Positions 50,665-61,400 of a DNA stretch of 64,000 nucleotides are shown in pieces. Location: positions 10,543-74,542 of the forward strand of contig CAKXIK010000002.1 of the NCBI GenBank assembly GCA_934875675.1, read 5' to 3'. Origin of the DNA: an uncultured bacterium. Lineage in GTDB: Bacteria; Bacillota; Clostridia; Oscillospirales; Acutalibacteraceae. The first letter of the stretch is position 1; every line of letters starts with the position of its first letter. Below the pieces are notes generated by a model that was not told where the DNA came from, made no database searches, and saw only the letters and a list, made by a program, of their open reading frames with translations. The position numbers and the translations under genes are program-made.

Positions 50665-50934
50665 AGATTTCCCGCTATTGGGAACCAATTGCTGCGGCTG
50701 ATACAACTTTTCAGCCTGCAGACTTTTAACAAAGGAGTTGGGTTTTGTGGACGCATCCGGTCGAAGTAGAAACGCCGACAGCAGCTGTCACAGACGATGG
50801 GCTGCACCGGGCTGCGCATTTGCACAAACCCGCTGCAGCCATCCATAAAATTTCAATGCGCAGGATTCTTCACTGGGCTTTGTTGTTTTGCGTCTATGAC
50901 AGCCGGATACGGTTTTTTCCGTATCCGGCTTTTG
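50665..50934 (+). promoter_or_regulatory. Attenuator-like structured leader before mgtE
   Basis: Hairpins TTCCC-GCTATT-GGGAA, CTGC-GGCTGA/TCAGCC-TGCAG (about 50692-50722) and GATGGGCTGC/GCAGCCATC (about 50794-50843), then an intrinsic terminator AGCCGGATACGG (50901-50912)-T6-CCGTATCCGGCT (50919-50930)-TTTT. AAAGGAG at 50731-50737 serves a short ORF. It does not contain the M-box (GTTAGGTGAGGC-type) core. Either a Mg2+- or peptide-controlled attenuator or an independent small RNA. Confidence 0.5.
50747..50848 (+). CDS. Possible leader peptide of mgtE, 33 residues
   Basis: GTG 50747 lies nine bases after AAAGGAG and the ORF ends 52 bp before the terminator stem. The peptide starts MDASGRSRNADSSCHRRW and is rich in Arg, Ala and Cys. 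A TTG two bases earlier opens a different 69-codon frame reading through the terminator. Which, if either, is translated is unclear. Confidence 0.3.
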   Translation: MDASGRSRNADSSCHRRWAAPGCAFAQTRCSHP

Positions 50935-51092
50935 CTGTCTGCCTTTCGATATGAATTTCAAGTAAAATACTGCATTCGTGTGGGCTGCCTTACATTTTAT
51001 GCGAAATTCGTATGATGACCAAGTAACCGTGAAAATTCCGGGTTACGGAATCACGGGAAATTGCACGTGTGCAGAAAGGCAGGTCAGAAATA

Positions 51093-52454
51093 ATGCAGGA
51101 AGAACAATATAATTTTGAAGAGCTGTTGGAGCTTGCCGAAAACCGTCAGTTTCGCGAGCTGAAGGCACGTCTGACGGATTTGAACGAGGCGGATATCGCG
51201 GAATTTTTAGAGGAACTGCCCCAGGAAAAAAGCGTGGTGGTATTTCGTACGCTTCCCAAGGAACAAGCCACCGAGGTGTTCGCATTTTTACCTTCCGAGG
51301 TACAGGGACAGATCATTAACGGGATTACCGATACGGAATTGAAAAACATCGTGGAGGATCTTTATGTCGATGATGCAGTTGATATGTTGGAAGAGCTTCC
51401 CGCAACCGTCGTACGCCGTGTGCTGCAAAACGCCGCACCCGAAACACGGCAGTTAATCAATCAATTCCTCAATTACCCCGAAAACAGCGCCGGAACTATC
51501 ATGACTGCAGAATATATCGGGCTGAAAAAGGACATGACGGTGGAACAGGCGTTCGATTATATTCGCAAAAACGGTATCGACAAGGAAACCATCTATATCT
51601 GTTACGTTACCGACGCACAGCGCCATCTTGACGGCGTTGTGACTGTACGCGATCTTTTGATGAATTCCTATGAAACCGTAATTGAGACAATTATGGACAA
51701 TAACGTCATTCAGGCAGTTACAACAGATGACCGTGAGGACGTTGCGGACATCTTTAATAAATATGATTTGATTGCTCTGCCGGTGGTGGACCATGAAAAC
51801 CGTCTGGTCGGCATTGTTACGGTTGATGACGCGGTCGATGTTATGGAGCAGGAAGCCACCGAGGATATTGAAAAAATGGCGGCTATGCTCCCGAGCGACC
51901 AGCCCTATTTAAAACAAAAAACGTGGATTCTGGCACGCAACCGAATCGTTTGGCTGTTGGTGCTGATGGTCAGCAGCATGATTACCGGAGGGATTCTGGC
52001 ACATTATGAAGCGGCGTTTGCCGCACTTCCGCTGCTCGTCACCTTTATTCCCATGCTGACCGATACCGGCGGAAACGCCGGCAGCCAGAGCAGTACCAGT
52101 ATTATTCGCGGCATGACACTTGGCGAAATTGAGCTGCGTGATCTTCCCCGTGTGGTCTGGAAAGAAACACGCATTGCGCTTCTCTGCGGAGCGGTGCTTG
52201 GCTTGGTCAATTTCATTCGTTTGATGATTATGTACCCCACACAGCCGCTTGTTTGTCTCACCGTTGTGCTCAGTCTTTATGTAACGGTTTTGCTTGCGCA
52301 GGTAATTGGCTGTATGCTGCCGTTAATCGCTCAAAAACTGCACCTGGACCCGGCAATTATGGCGGCTCCGTTAATCACCACCATTGTGGATGCTGTCAGC
52401 CTTGTCATTTACTTTCAGATCGCCTGCTCCCTGCTTTCCGCTGTTGTACACTAA
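51093..52454 (+). CDS. mgtE: Magnesium transporter MgtE
   Basis: 453 residues. N-terminal MgtE superhelical domain (1-130), two CBS domains (about 135-255, with VDDAVDVMEQEATEDIEKMAAM entering the plug helix), then a five-helix pore domain with the conserved TDTGGNAGSQSST motif (about 325-338). In characterised MgtE the cytoplasmic domains sense Mg2+ and close the channel. ATG 51093 with AAAGGCAGG upstream. Sits behind a leader containing a terminator. Confidence 0.96.
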   Translation: MQEEQYNFEELLELAENRQFRELKARLTDLNEADIAEFLEELPQEKSVVVFRTLPKEQATEVFAFLPSEVQGQIINGITDTELKNIVEDLYVDDAVDMLEELPATVVRRVLQNAAPETRQLINQFLNYPENSAGTIMTAEYIGLKKDMTVEQAFDYIRKNGIDKETIYICYVTDAQRHLDGVVTVRDLLMNSYETVIETIMDNNVIQAVTTDDREDVADIFNKYDLIALPVVDHENRLVGIVTVDDAVDVMEQEATEDIEKMAAMLPSDQPYLKQKTWILARNRIVWLLVLMVSSMITGGILAHYEAAFAALPLLVTFIPMLTDTGGNAGSQSSTSIIRGMTLGEIELRDLPRVVWKETRIALLCGAVLGLVNFIRLMIMYPTQPLVCLTVVLSLYVTVLLAQVIGCMLPLIAQKLHLDPAIMAAPLITTIVDAVSLVIYFQIACSLLSAVVH

Positions 52455-52586
52455 TGCTGCCAGAGAATTCTTTTTATAATAGCACATCACATTTACAAAT
52501 TAAAGCAAATTGTGGTATACTATTAAATAACAAATTCCATGCGGGCGATGATTCTGTTTTCCGCACGGGTGAAAGGTGGATTCCGG

Positions 52587-53780
52587 ATGAAGCATCAGGG
52601 TTTAAACAGCGAACAGACCAAAAAATCTAATCGGCTGCTCGTTTTAAATTTGCTTTGCACGATGCAAACTGCAACCCGAACGGAGATTACCAACCGTATT
52701 GGTCTTGCAAAAATGACGGTAACCAACATTACCGCCGACTTGCTTGCGAGCGGATTAATTTATGAAAAGGAAACAATTGATCCCAAGCGGCAGGGAGCCG
52801 GACGCAGACAGATGCTCCTGAGCCTTTCGCCGGATTCTCCGGCAGTGGTTGGCATCTGGCTTTCCCGCGATTTTTGCATGGGAATCGTAGCCGGAATGAA
52901 CCTGCAGGTTCTGGGCAGAATGCAGATTGATTTTTCTGCAGATGAAACCGCCCAGTCAATTACCACCAAACTTGTGCAGCTGGTGGAAGGATTGACCCGC
53001 GGACTCAGCCGTAAAATTGCCGGTGTGGGCATCGCTTCGATTGGTCCGCTGGATATTAAGCATGGTGTTATTTTGAATCCGCCGAATTTTTTCCATATTA
53101 AAAACTATCCCATTGCGGACGAATTAAGACTGCGGCTGAATTTGCCGGTTTTTTTGCAGAACGACATGAATGCCGGTGCATTAGCGGAAAAATATTTCGG
53201 TGCTGCCTGCGAAATGAAGGACTTCGTTTATCTTGGTCTCACTAATGGCATTGGTACCGGAATTGTTGTGCGCGAATCTTTATTTGAAGGTACACACGGA
53301 TTTTCCGGTGAAATCGGCCATATGTCAATCGATTGTAACGGTCCGTTTTGTCAGTGCGGAAACCGCGGCTGTCTGGAAACCTTTGTAAGTGTGCCAAAAA
53401 TTATCCGTCAGTTTAACGACGCATTTGGGCGCGACATGAAAACCTTTGCCGAGGTTTGTGATTTCTGCAGCATCACGCCTGAAGCCGACGCGCTGATGGA
53501 AGAAATTTGCAGCAAGCTTTCGGTTGCTCTCGTTAACCTGTGCAACACACTGGATCCGGAAGCTATTATTATCGGTCATGACGGTGCCTTTTTGAATGAC
53601 CGTGACTTTCTGCGCATTTCCGAACGCGTTAACAGCCGTGTTCTGGCAAAGGATTGTTCCAATGTTAAGTTTCTTCGCAGCACTTTTGGTTCGCTTGCAC
53701 CTGTTTACGGCGCCGCTGTGGTCGTGCTTCGCCGGATTTTTGAGGGAAAGCTGATGTATGACGAAATTTTCCCCGAATAA
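52587..53780 (+). CDS. ROK family transcriptional regulator
   Basis: 397 residues. N-terminal winged helix (about 10-75, TRTEITNRIGLAKMTVTNITADLL) and a ROK sugar-binding domain (about 85-395) with the zinc motif CQCGNRGCLE preceded by GHMSIDCNGPF. The kinase ATP loop is lost (VVGIWLSRDFC in place of DxGxT), typical of NagC/XylR/Mlc-type repressors. It probably responds to a sugar; no sugar operon is adjacent, the nearest being lacZ 5 kb downstream. ATG 52587 has AAAGGTGG upstream. Followed by a strong terminator. Confidence 0.9.
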   Translation: MKHQGLNSEQTKKSNRLLVLNLLCTMQTATRTEITNRIGLAKMTVTNITADLLASGLIYEKETIDPKRQGAGRRQMLLSLSPDSPAVVGIWLSRDFCMGIVAGMNLQVLGRMQIDFSADETAQSITTKLVQLVEGLTRGLSRKIAGVGIASIGPLDIKHGVILNPPNFFHIKNYPIADELRLRLNLPVFLQNDMNAGALAEKYFGAACEMKDFVYLGLTNGIGTGIVVRESLFEGTHGFSGEIGHMSIDCNGPFCQCGNRGCLETFVSVPKIIRQFNDAFGRDMKTFAEVCDFCSITPEADALMEEICSKLSVALVNLCNTLDPEAIIIGHDGAFLNDRDFLRISERVNSRVLAKDCSNVKFLRSTFGSLAPVYGAAVVVLRRIFEGKLMYDEIFPE

Positions 53781-53798
53781 TGCAGTCATAATAAATTT

Positions 53799-53838
53799 GC
53801 CCGCGGTATCGTGCAAAAGCAGATACCGCGGGCGTTTT
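53799..53838 (+). terminator. Terminator after the ROK gene
   Basis: GCCCGCGGTATC (53799-53810) / GATACCGCGGGC (53822-53833), perfect 12 bp, then GTTTTTG. Confidence 0.9.
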
Positions 53839-53842
53839 TGTA

Positions 53843-55525
53843 TTATTCGTAACGGTCGGAGGAAAAGTAACCACGGCTTCCTGTGTAGCTGGATGCCGGA
53901 GAATTGACTTTGCTGAACAAATCTTTGTTTGCTTCCAACAGAGCCTTTGCCCGCAAGGTGGACACATTCATGCTGCGCCAATCCAGCTTGCAAATTTCCT
54001 CATACCGCACATGCAGCAAATACCGTGCGCTGCGTGCCGTATTCACTTCGCCGCTCTGGGCAAGCGTAATCAACGATGGCACAGACTCATCGCCAAGCTG
54101 TTCGAACAGCGCAATATCTGCCTGCTGTGCAGGATTATTCTGATGCCTCTCCGTATTAACCCGGGCAATCAAGGCGTCCGGCACCGCAAAGTTGAGCGCG
54201 AGAAAAAGCACAACCGTAACGGCTATCAGTGCGCGGCCTGCGTGCAGCTTTTTGCAAAACCGCGCCGCCAGCAGAATCAGGAACACACACGCAAGCAACA
54301 GCATAAACCACGAAGTATAAACACGCAGGGGTGTCAATCCGTAGGCATTAATATACATAACCATTTTGGAAAAAGCAGAACCAATCAGCGCTAACGTAAG
54401 CACACTGAGCGCGGTTACACTTGCCTTAACGGTTCCGCCCCGATTATTTTTAGAGCATATTGCGAACAGCAGAAGAATTAAATTAATCGCAGCAACCACG
54501 GTCAACTCAAAAAATCCGCGGCGGGCATATGCCGAATAGACCGTATCCGTTGGCATACTGCCCCACACTGCCGAAAACAGGTAGTTAAACTGAATCAACA
54601 GAAAACAAACATAAATTGTACTGCAGACAAAAATCACGGTGGATGTCACCGTGGAATCAAACGGCAGCTTTCGGTCTTCTTGGGATCTCTGCTCTTTGGG
54701 ATAATGCTTGCGCCGAGCGGTATAAAACGCGGAAAAAATAAAAATTCCCAGCAAGAATCCCACCAGTATATCGCCAATCACGCGCCACACTGTTTGCCCA
54801 ATGCTGCCGAGCACGGCGTTGACCGCAACTTCGAACGCTTCATCTGCAGAAACCAGCAGCACCATCACAATGGCTGCAATTGGAACCGAAATCACAATTC
54901 CGAGCAAAATTTTGCGCCATGCCGTTCCAGTTTCAATTTTTTTAGAAGTTCCCATCGTGTGAAAAATCGCATCTGCACTGGAAAACGGCGCACAAAACGC
55001 GCTGCGCCATAAATCGCGAAAAAATCCTTTTCCTCCATGGCCGAACATTGCCGCAACATGAAGCGACAGGAAAAAGTAAACGCCAAACAAATTCAGCGCC
55101 CAAAGTGTTCGGTTGGAAAATAATCCAATGCAGCAAACCAGCAGCAATGTCACCACACCGCAAGGCCACCCTGTCAACGGAACAAAATGCTCATTTCCTT
55201 TTCCGTACCAGAACACGATACCGTAAACTGCTGTCACCAACAACACGACTGAAAATCCCGCCTGCGACGGCAAAAATAAAAATTCCCGCAATAATGCTCC
55301 CAGAAAAATGGCGATTAACACCAGCATGCACTCGCGCCGGTCGGCTTCAAACGGAGGCTTTGGAACCGGCGGGGACGGTTGCCAGGCGTAATTTGTCTGA
55401 ACCGGAGGTGCGGTGGTTACATTGGGCAAAATCGGTGGTGTCTGCGGAACTGGGGGTGTCTGCGGAACCGGCGATGTCTGCGGAACCGGCGATGTCTGGT
55501 CTGCGGGGTGATAATCTTCGTTCAT
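53843..55525 (-). CDS. DUF4173 family polytopic membrane protein
   Basis: 560 residues. An N-terminal cytoplasmic Pro-rich segment with SPVPQT-type repeats (about residues 7-45), then about 12 transmembrane helices; core segments are FFRDLWRSAFCAPFSSADAIFHTMG and GFFELTVVAAINLILLLFAICSKNN, and a C-terminal soluble part contains NTERHQNNPAQQADIALFEQLGDESV. The family (PF13777) has no known function. ATG 55525 follows AAAGGA. The Pro-rich repeat is encoded by 18-bp tandem units. Confidence 0.8.
   Translation of the reverse strand: MNEDYHPADQTSPVPQTSPVPQTPPVPQTPPILPNVTTAPPVQTNYAWQPSPPVPKPPFEADRRECMLVLIAIFLGALLREFLFLPSQAGFSVVLLVTAVYGIVFWYGKGNEHFVPLTGWPCGVVTLLLVCCIGLFSNRTLWALNLFGVYFFLSLHVAAMFGHGGKGFFRDLWRSAFCAPFSSADAIFHTMGTSKKIETGTAWRKILLGIVISVPIAAIVMVLLVSADEAFEVAVNAVLGSIGQTVWRVIGDILVGFLLGIFIFSAFYTARRKHYPKEQRSQEDRKLPFDSTVTSTVIFVCSTIYVCFLLIQFNYLFSAVWGSMPTDTVYSAYARRGFFELTVVAAINLILLLFAICSKNNRGGTVKASVTALSVLTLALIGSAFSKMVMYINAYGLTPLRVYTSWFMLLLACVFLILLAARFCKKLHAGRALIAVTVVLFLALNFAVPDALIARVNTERHQNNPAQQADIALFEQLGDESVPSLITLAQSGEVNTARSARYLLHVRYEEICKLDWRSMNVSTLRAKALLEANKDLFSKVNSPASSYTGSRGYFSSDRYE
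55437..55498 (-). repeat. 18-bp tandem repeat in the DUF4173 gene
   Basis: About 3.5 units of 18 bp (GGTGTCTGCGGAACTGGG and variants, plus strand) encoding Pro-Val-Pro-Gln-Thr-type hexapeptides. In-frame unit length means copy-number change would lengthen or shorten the linker without a frameshift. Confidence 0.8.
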
Positions 55526-55677
55526 CAAAACCATCCTTTCCGACTGCAAAAATTCAGTTGGAAGCAAATTCATTTCATGCTGTCTCTGTTCCCTATTATA
55601 CCCCGATATTATTGAAAGTCAAGTTTAATTTATCGTTTTACAATAAATTAATTGCTTAACAACTTTTTTCAAGCGTG

Positions 55678-55711
55678 AAAAAGCACGCCGTGAAATCCAC
55701 AACGTGCTTTT
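55678..55711 (-). terminator. pepF terminator
   Basis: AAAAAGCACG (55678-55687) / CGTGCTTTT (55703-55711); T5 follows on the minus strand. Confidence 0.75.
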
Positions 55712-55756
55712 GGTTAAGATGAAACAACTGCAGCTTTTTTGTGATGCTGCTCGGAT

Positions 55757-57529
55757 TTATTTTTTGAGCAATGGTTTCAGCTGTGCAAGGGTAGATTCAA
55801 ACTCTGCCACTGTATCCAAAATCGGCTGCGGAGAAGCCATATCCACTCCGGCAAGCTTGAGCAGTTCAATCGGGTGCTGGCTGCATCCGCCGCAGAGGAA
55901 CCGGCGATAGTCTGCCACCGCAGGCGCGCCAAGCGTCAGAATCCGGTGTGCAATTGCCGTAGATGCCGCAATGCCGGTTGCATACTGATACACATAAAAC
56001 GCACGGTAAAAGTGCGGAATGCGCGACCACTCGGCAGTCAACTCATCATCCACCACAAAATTGTCACCGTAGTAAAGTTGGTTGAGCTTTCCATGGAGCT
56101 CGTTGAGTGCGGACGGCACAAGCGGCTTGCCCTGCTCCACCATGCGGTGCGTTTCATTCTCAAAATCAGCAAACATGGTCTGGCGGTAAAAGGTGGAGCG
56201 CAGATCATTCAGTTTTTTATCAAGCAGCAGCGCACGTTCGTCATCGCTCTGCGCATTTTTCAGCAAGTAATCGCTGAGCAGCTGCTCATTAAGGGTGGAA
56301 GCCACTTCGGCACAAAAAATGCTGTAACCTGCGTACAGATACGGCTGATTATGCGTGGAAAACCACGTATGCATCGAATGGCCCAACTCATGTGCCAGGG
56401 TGAACACATCATTCAGGGTTCCGGTAAAATTGAGCAGCACATACGGCGAGGACGTATAGGAACCGGTGGAATAAGCGCCGGTCTGCTTGTTTTTGGCGGG
56501 GTAAACGTCAATCCAGCGTTCGTCGAATGCACGCTGCACCAGCTTGGTGTAATCCTCGCCGAGCACTGCGGTTGCACTGAGCACCAGCTGCTGTGCTTCC
56601 TGATAGGTGTATTCACGGTCAAGCTCCTTGACCATCGGTACAAACAGGTCGTAAAAATGCACCTCCGGCAAACCGAGCACATCCTTGCGCAGCGCAACAT
56701 AATCGCACATCGGCTTTGTATTGGCGCGGGCGGTTGCAATCAAATTATCATACACCGCCTCAGGAATATGGTTATTTGCAAGTGACATGGCGCGGGCACT
56801 GGGGTAATTCCTGCTTCTTGCCGTGAACACATCGTCCTTGACCGAACCGTAATAGCAGCTGGTAAGGGTGTTGCCATGCTTCTGATACGTTCCCAGCAGC
56901 GCCTTAAAATACGCCGCACGAAAATCTCGGTCTGGATTGATGAGCGCAACACCGTAATTGGCCTCATTTGCCTCAAAATCAGATCCATCCGGTGCTTTTA
57001 CCACAGGATATTCCGCATCATTCACCATCAGATCTTCAAAAATCCGCACAAACGAACTGCCGATATCGTTCATCCGAACCATCAGTGTTTCCTGCTCATT
57101 AGGCAGAATATGCGCCTTTTGCGCAAAAAAGTCCCTTGCAAAGGCTTCATATTTTTTCAGCTCCGGTTTTTCCGCACAGTAACGATCATAATCCTCCTGC
57201 GAATACTGCATCAGCTCCGGTGCAAGAAAGGAGAGCTTTTCTCCAACACCTGTCATCGCATTGCGAAATGATTCGTTTAATTCCTTTGCAACCGCATTGG
57301 ACATATCCTGATCGAAATTGGAATTGGAGAATACTCCAAGATCGTCAAATCCCTCTTCCATCTGCTCATAAAGTGCAGCCGTTTTGCAAAGCTCTGCCGC
57401 TGAAGCAGCCGCATGACCCTTTTGCGCTTCCAATTCTTCGGCGAGCGCAAGCATTGTTTTCATTTTGCTTTGCCAATCTTCATCCGTCGGAAACATTCTG
57501 CGCAAATCCCAATGCATCGCTTGATCCAT
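55757..57529 (-). CDS. pepF: Oligoendopeptidase F
   Basis: 590-residue M3B zinc peptidase cleaving cytoplasmic oligopeptides. Zinc motif HELGHSMH in FTLAHELGHSMHTWFS (about residue 380), with the downstream ligand Glu in FCAEVASTLNEQLL. N-terminal helical region and C-terminal GVDMASPQPI tail are typical. ATG 57529 stands 9 nt after AAAGGA. It lies 39 bp downstream of a small membrane protein gene in the same direction. Confidence 0.95.
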   Translation of the reverse strand: MDQAMHWDLRRMFPTDEDWQSKMKTMLALAEELEAQKGHAAASAAELCKTAALYEQMEEGFDDLGVFSNSNFDQDMSNAVAKELNESFRNAMTGVGEKLSFLAPELMQYSQEDYDRYCAEKPELKKYEAFARDFFAQKAHILPNEQETLMVRMNDIGSSFVRIFEDLMVNDAEYPVVKAPDGSDFEANEANYGVALINPDRDFRAAYFKALLGTYQKHGNTLTSCYYGSVKDDVFTARSRNYPSARAMSLANNHIPEAVYDNLIATARANTKPMCDYVALRKDVLGLPEVHFYDLFVPMVKELDREYTYQEAQQLVLSATAVLGEDYTKLVQRAFDERWIDVYPAKNKQTGAYSTGSYTSSPYVLLNFTGTLNDVFTLAHELGHSMHTWFSTHNQPYLYAGYSIFCAEVASTLNEQLLSDYLLKNAQSDDERALLLDKKLNDLRSTFYRQTMFADFENETHRMVEQGKPLVPSALNELHGKLNQLYYGDNFVVDDELTAEWSRIPHFYRAFYVYQYATGIAASTAIAHRILTLGAPAVADYRRFLCGGCSQHPIELLKLAGVDMASPQPILDTVAEFESTLAQLKPLLKK

Positions 57530-57568
57530 CAAAATCAATCCTTTCGTCATACACAATCAATAATCCCA

Positions 57569-57805
57569 TTACATTTTGAAACAGCGAACACCAATCCAAA
57601 CCAAAAGGAGAAGAAGCCCCAATGCAACGGATATTCCCAAAAGAACAACCAGCCCGATGCAAAAAACCTCCACCGTCCAGCAAAGCCATTTAGGTCGGAT
57701 GTGTTTGCTCAAAAAGCAAAAGCACGGTGCGGCAAGCTTTTCTGTCAAAACATCCGGCAGCCACTGCAACAGAGTATCCGCAAAAAAATCCAACACCGAA
57801 TTCAC
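57569..57805 (-). CDS. Small membrane protein, 78 residues
   Basis: Not recognised. Begins at GTG 57805, with AAGGAAAAGGCGG directly upstream. An amphipathic N-terminal half (LDFFADTLLQWLPDVLTEKL) precedes one long hydrophobic segment (VFCIGLVVLLGISVALGLLLLLV). Located 39 bp upstream of pepF, possibly co-transcribed. Confidence 0.55.
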   Translation of the reverse strand: MNSVLDFFADTLLQWLPDVLTEKLAAPCFCFLSKHIRPKWLCWTVEVFCIGLVVLLGISVALGLLLLLVWIGVRCFKM

Positions 57806-58429
57806 CGCCTTTTCCTTGGTATCATTATATCCGTAATCCGGTGGTTTTACAAGCGTCTTGCCGGTACCGCTAACAAAAGCCTACGCGCAACTGTATGGCC
57901 TTTTGGCAAAAAATTGAGATACCGTTTAAATACCATTTCAATAAATCCGGCAGCATTTTATTAGGGGGCGATTGCTCACAAAAATCAATTACAAAGTGAG
58001 AGCCGTGCGTACCAACATTGTACATGCAACCATCCTTGACCTAAGCATGATAGTCAGAAAATTTCTTCGCAAACTCATATGAAGCAACTCTTCGATTCTG
58101 AAGAGTAAACAGCCTCACCGTGTTTTCGGATAAATTATAAATCATAAAATCGTTATCTTAAAACGCATTGAAACATCGGGCAAAAATTAAAAATATTCTC
58201 AAAAAAGAATATCACAATTCACAATTTATGGAAAGCATGCAAAATTCCATGTTTTGCTGTATGCATCATTTTTTCATGTGAACCGCCCAAAAATACATAT
58301 GTTTTTTTATTTTAATGTGCTATGATGAATGCAGATATTGTTATGACCCAAACGCCGTTTTATTCGAAACGCAAATAAGCCGGCACAGGACTTTTGTCAC
58401 ATAATCTGATTCGGAAAGGACGAATTACA
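57806..58429. other. Long intergenic region upstream of lacZ
   Basis: 624 bp without a supported gene. An operator-like inverted repeat GCAT-GCAAAA-N7-TTTTGC-N3-ATGC lies at 58235-58264, about 170 bp before lacZ. TATGAT at 58320-58325 could be a -10 box with a poor -35. No catabolite-response element of good quality seen. Confidence 0.45.
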
Positions 58430-61400
58430 ATGCTTGTTAAAAATTATTTTGAAAACCCGGATGTTCTGCACATTGGCACAGAAGCACCGCGCGCATATTA
58501 CATCCCGTATTCTACGGAAAAATCGGCAAAAGCATTCAAACCAACCGAACGCTCCCGTTCGGAGCGGTTTTTCAATCTTTGCGGCGAATGGAGTTTCCGC
58601 TACTATGAGAATGTTCGAACGGTCCGCGATTCGTTTTGGCTTCCGGAATTTTCCCGTACCGGTTTTGCGCCGGTGCAGGTTCCTGCCGTATGGCAAAATT
58701 ACGGAGTTGATCGTCATCAGTATACCAATGTAGATTACCCTTTTCCCTATGATCCGCCTTTTGTTCCGGCGCAAAATCCCTGCGGTGCCTATCTGCGCGA
58801 TTTTACACTGAATCTGCAGGAAAATCGCCGCTATCTGCTTAACTTTGAAGGCGTGGATTCCGCATTCTATCTTTGGCTGAACGGCGAGTTTGTGGGGTAT
58901 AGCCAGGTTCCGCATTCCACAAGCGAATTTGACGTAACCCCGCTGCTTCAAAACGGCAAAAACTGCATTGCAGTGCTCGTGCTGAAATGGTGCGACGGCT
59001 CCTATTTTGAGGATCAGGATAAATTGCGTATGAGCGGCATCTTCCGCGAGGTATATTTGCTGGAACGCCCGCAAAATGCGATTTCAGACTTTACGGTTAC
59101 AACGCCCATTGCCAAAGACGGCAGCGCTGAAATTGATGTTTCACTTAGCTTTTCCGCGGAACCAATTGCGGTGGAAGGTGTGCTTTTGGCACCTAACGGA
59201 AAAGAAATTGCCCGGCAGTCTGCTTCCGGCGAAAAACTTGTTTTCTCGTTAGCACATCCGGTGTTTTGGAACGCGGAACAACCGGCACTTTATACCCTGC
59301 TGCTTGTCTGTGCGGAAGAGAGCATTCCTGTGCGTGTTGGGGTACGGAAAATTGAAATTCAAAACTCCGTTGTACTGCTTAACGGACAAAAAATTAAATT
59401 CCGCGGCACCAACCGTCACGATAGTTCTGCAGTGAACGGTTCCGCCGTTACCCTGGCGGAAATGCAGCAGGATCTTACTTTGATGAAGCTGCACAATATT
59501 AATGCAGTCCGCACCTCGCATTACCCCAATGCGCCGCTATTTTACTCTCTTTGCGATGAAATGGGCTTTTATGTGATTGACGAGGGAGATCAGGAGTGCC
59601 ACGGTGTCTGCACGCAGGGCGGCGGATATGAATGTGACGGTGTATTTGGACTGCTCGCCAATGATCCTCGTTTTGCCACAACGGTGCTTGACCGGGTGCA
59701 GCGCCTGGTGGAACGTGACAAAAACCATGCCTGCGTTGTAATCTGGAGCATGGGAAATGAATCGGGCTACGGCGAAAACTTTGCCGCTGCACTGCGCTGG
59801 ACAAAGCAAAAAGACCCTACTCGTCTGACTCACTACGAGAGTGCGCGTTACCCGGCACACAATTATCAGCCCGATTACTCTGCGCTTGATCTGCACAGCC
59901 GGATGTACGCTTCTGTGGAGGAAATGACCGATTATTGTGAAAGCAATCCAGACAAGCCGTTTATTCAGTGCGAGTATATTCATGCAATGGGCAACGGCCC
60001 CGGGGATATTGAGGATTACTATCAGGTAATTGAAAAATATGATACTGCCTGCGGCGGGTTTGTTTGGGAATGGTGTGACCATGCGGTTTACGCAGGCATC
60101 ACAACCCAAAATAAGCCGATTTACCGTTACGGCGGCGATTCCGGCGAATTTCCGCACGATGGGAACTTCTGCATGGACGGTTTGGTTTATCCCGACCGCA
60201 CGCCGCACACAGGACTACTCGAATATAAAAATGTACAGCGCCCTCTGCGTGCCTCATTTGACCGTGAAACCCGCACCCTGACGCTGCACAATCTGCGCGA
60301 CTTTACGGACGCTTCGCAGTTTGCGCAGGTTCGCTGGATGCTTGAACGTGACGGCGAGCCGGTGCAGCAGGGCAAAATTTCTTCCCGCAGCCTTGCCATT
60401 GCGCCGCACGAAGCTGCCGCCTTTGCACTTCCGCTGCGTATGACAAAAAATGGTCACTGCGTGCTTCGGGTGGAAACGCTGCAAAGCCGTGCCAACGGTG
60501 TGATTCCTGCCGGTCATCTGCTGGGAATGGATTGTTTTGACGTTTCCTCTGCTGAAGCGGAAAATTTGCGTCTTAAGGAGCTGCGCGGCATTTCCCGTGC
60601 TGTAAAACCGCCCGTTTGTGATTCGGACGAGGAACACATTGTCATCACCGGCACAGACTTCCGCTACGAATTTGATTGTCTGACGGGCGTATTTTCTTCC
60701 ATGACGGCGCACAATCGTCCCGTGCTCACCCGCCCGATGGAATATAATATCTGGCGTGCGCCGACCGATAATGACCGCAACGTTCGCCATCAGTGGGAAT
60801 CGGCTGGCTATCAGCGCATGGTTTCCCGTGCCTATGCGCCGTCCTGCTCGATTGAGGGAAACGAGGCTGTCATCCGCGGAGAGGTTTCTCTTGCCTCTGT
60901 CGCCCGCTGCCGGAGCCTGACCCTGCAGACGGAATGGCACATTGCTCCCGACGGCATGGTGACCGCCGTACTTCATGGTGTACGCGATGAACGGCTGCCG
61001 TTCCTTCCCCGCTTTGGTCTGCGGATTTTCCTGCCGAAGGATGCCTCCGCCTGCGAATACTTTGGCTTTGGCCCCACCGAAAGCTACTGCGACAAGCATC
61101 GTGCCTCTTTCCTTGGCAAATTCGTTTCCGACTGCTCTGCCATGCACGAGGATTACATTCGTCCTCAGGAAAATTCCAGCCACTTTGGCTGCGAATATGT
61201 TCTGGCCGGGAATCGTCTGCTGGCCTGGGCAGAGGAACCATTCAGTTTTAATTTCTCGCGCTATACACAGGAAGAGCTCACGGAAAAGGCTCATAATTAC
61301 GAACTGATTCCCTGCGAAAGCAATGTGCTTTGTCTCGATTACAAGATGAGCGGTGTTGGTTCCAACAGTTGCGGTCCGGAACTGATTAAGCAATACCGTC

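Noticed and set aside
50665..50900. M-box (ykoK) Mg2+ riboswitch before mgtE
   Set aside because: The conserved GTTAGGTGAGGC and downstream GACGCCAATGGG cores are not present.
57890..57965. Another copy of the inverted-repeat element (TACCATTTCAATAAATCC)
   Set aside because: Only a short stretch resembles the right end, without the neighbouring TTTTTCCGAAGATT or a left end.
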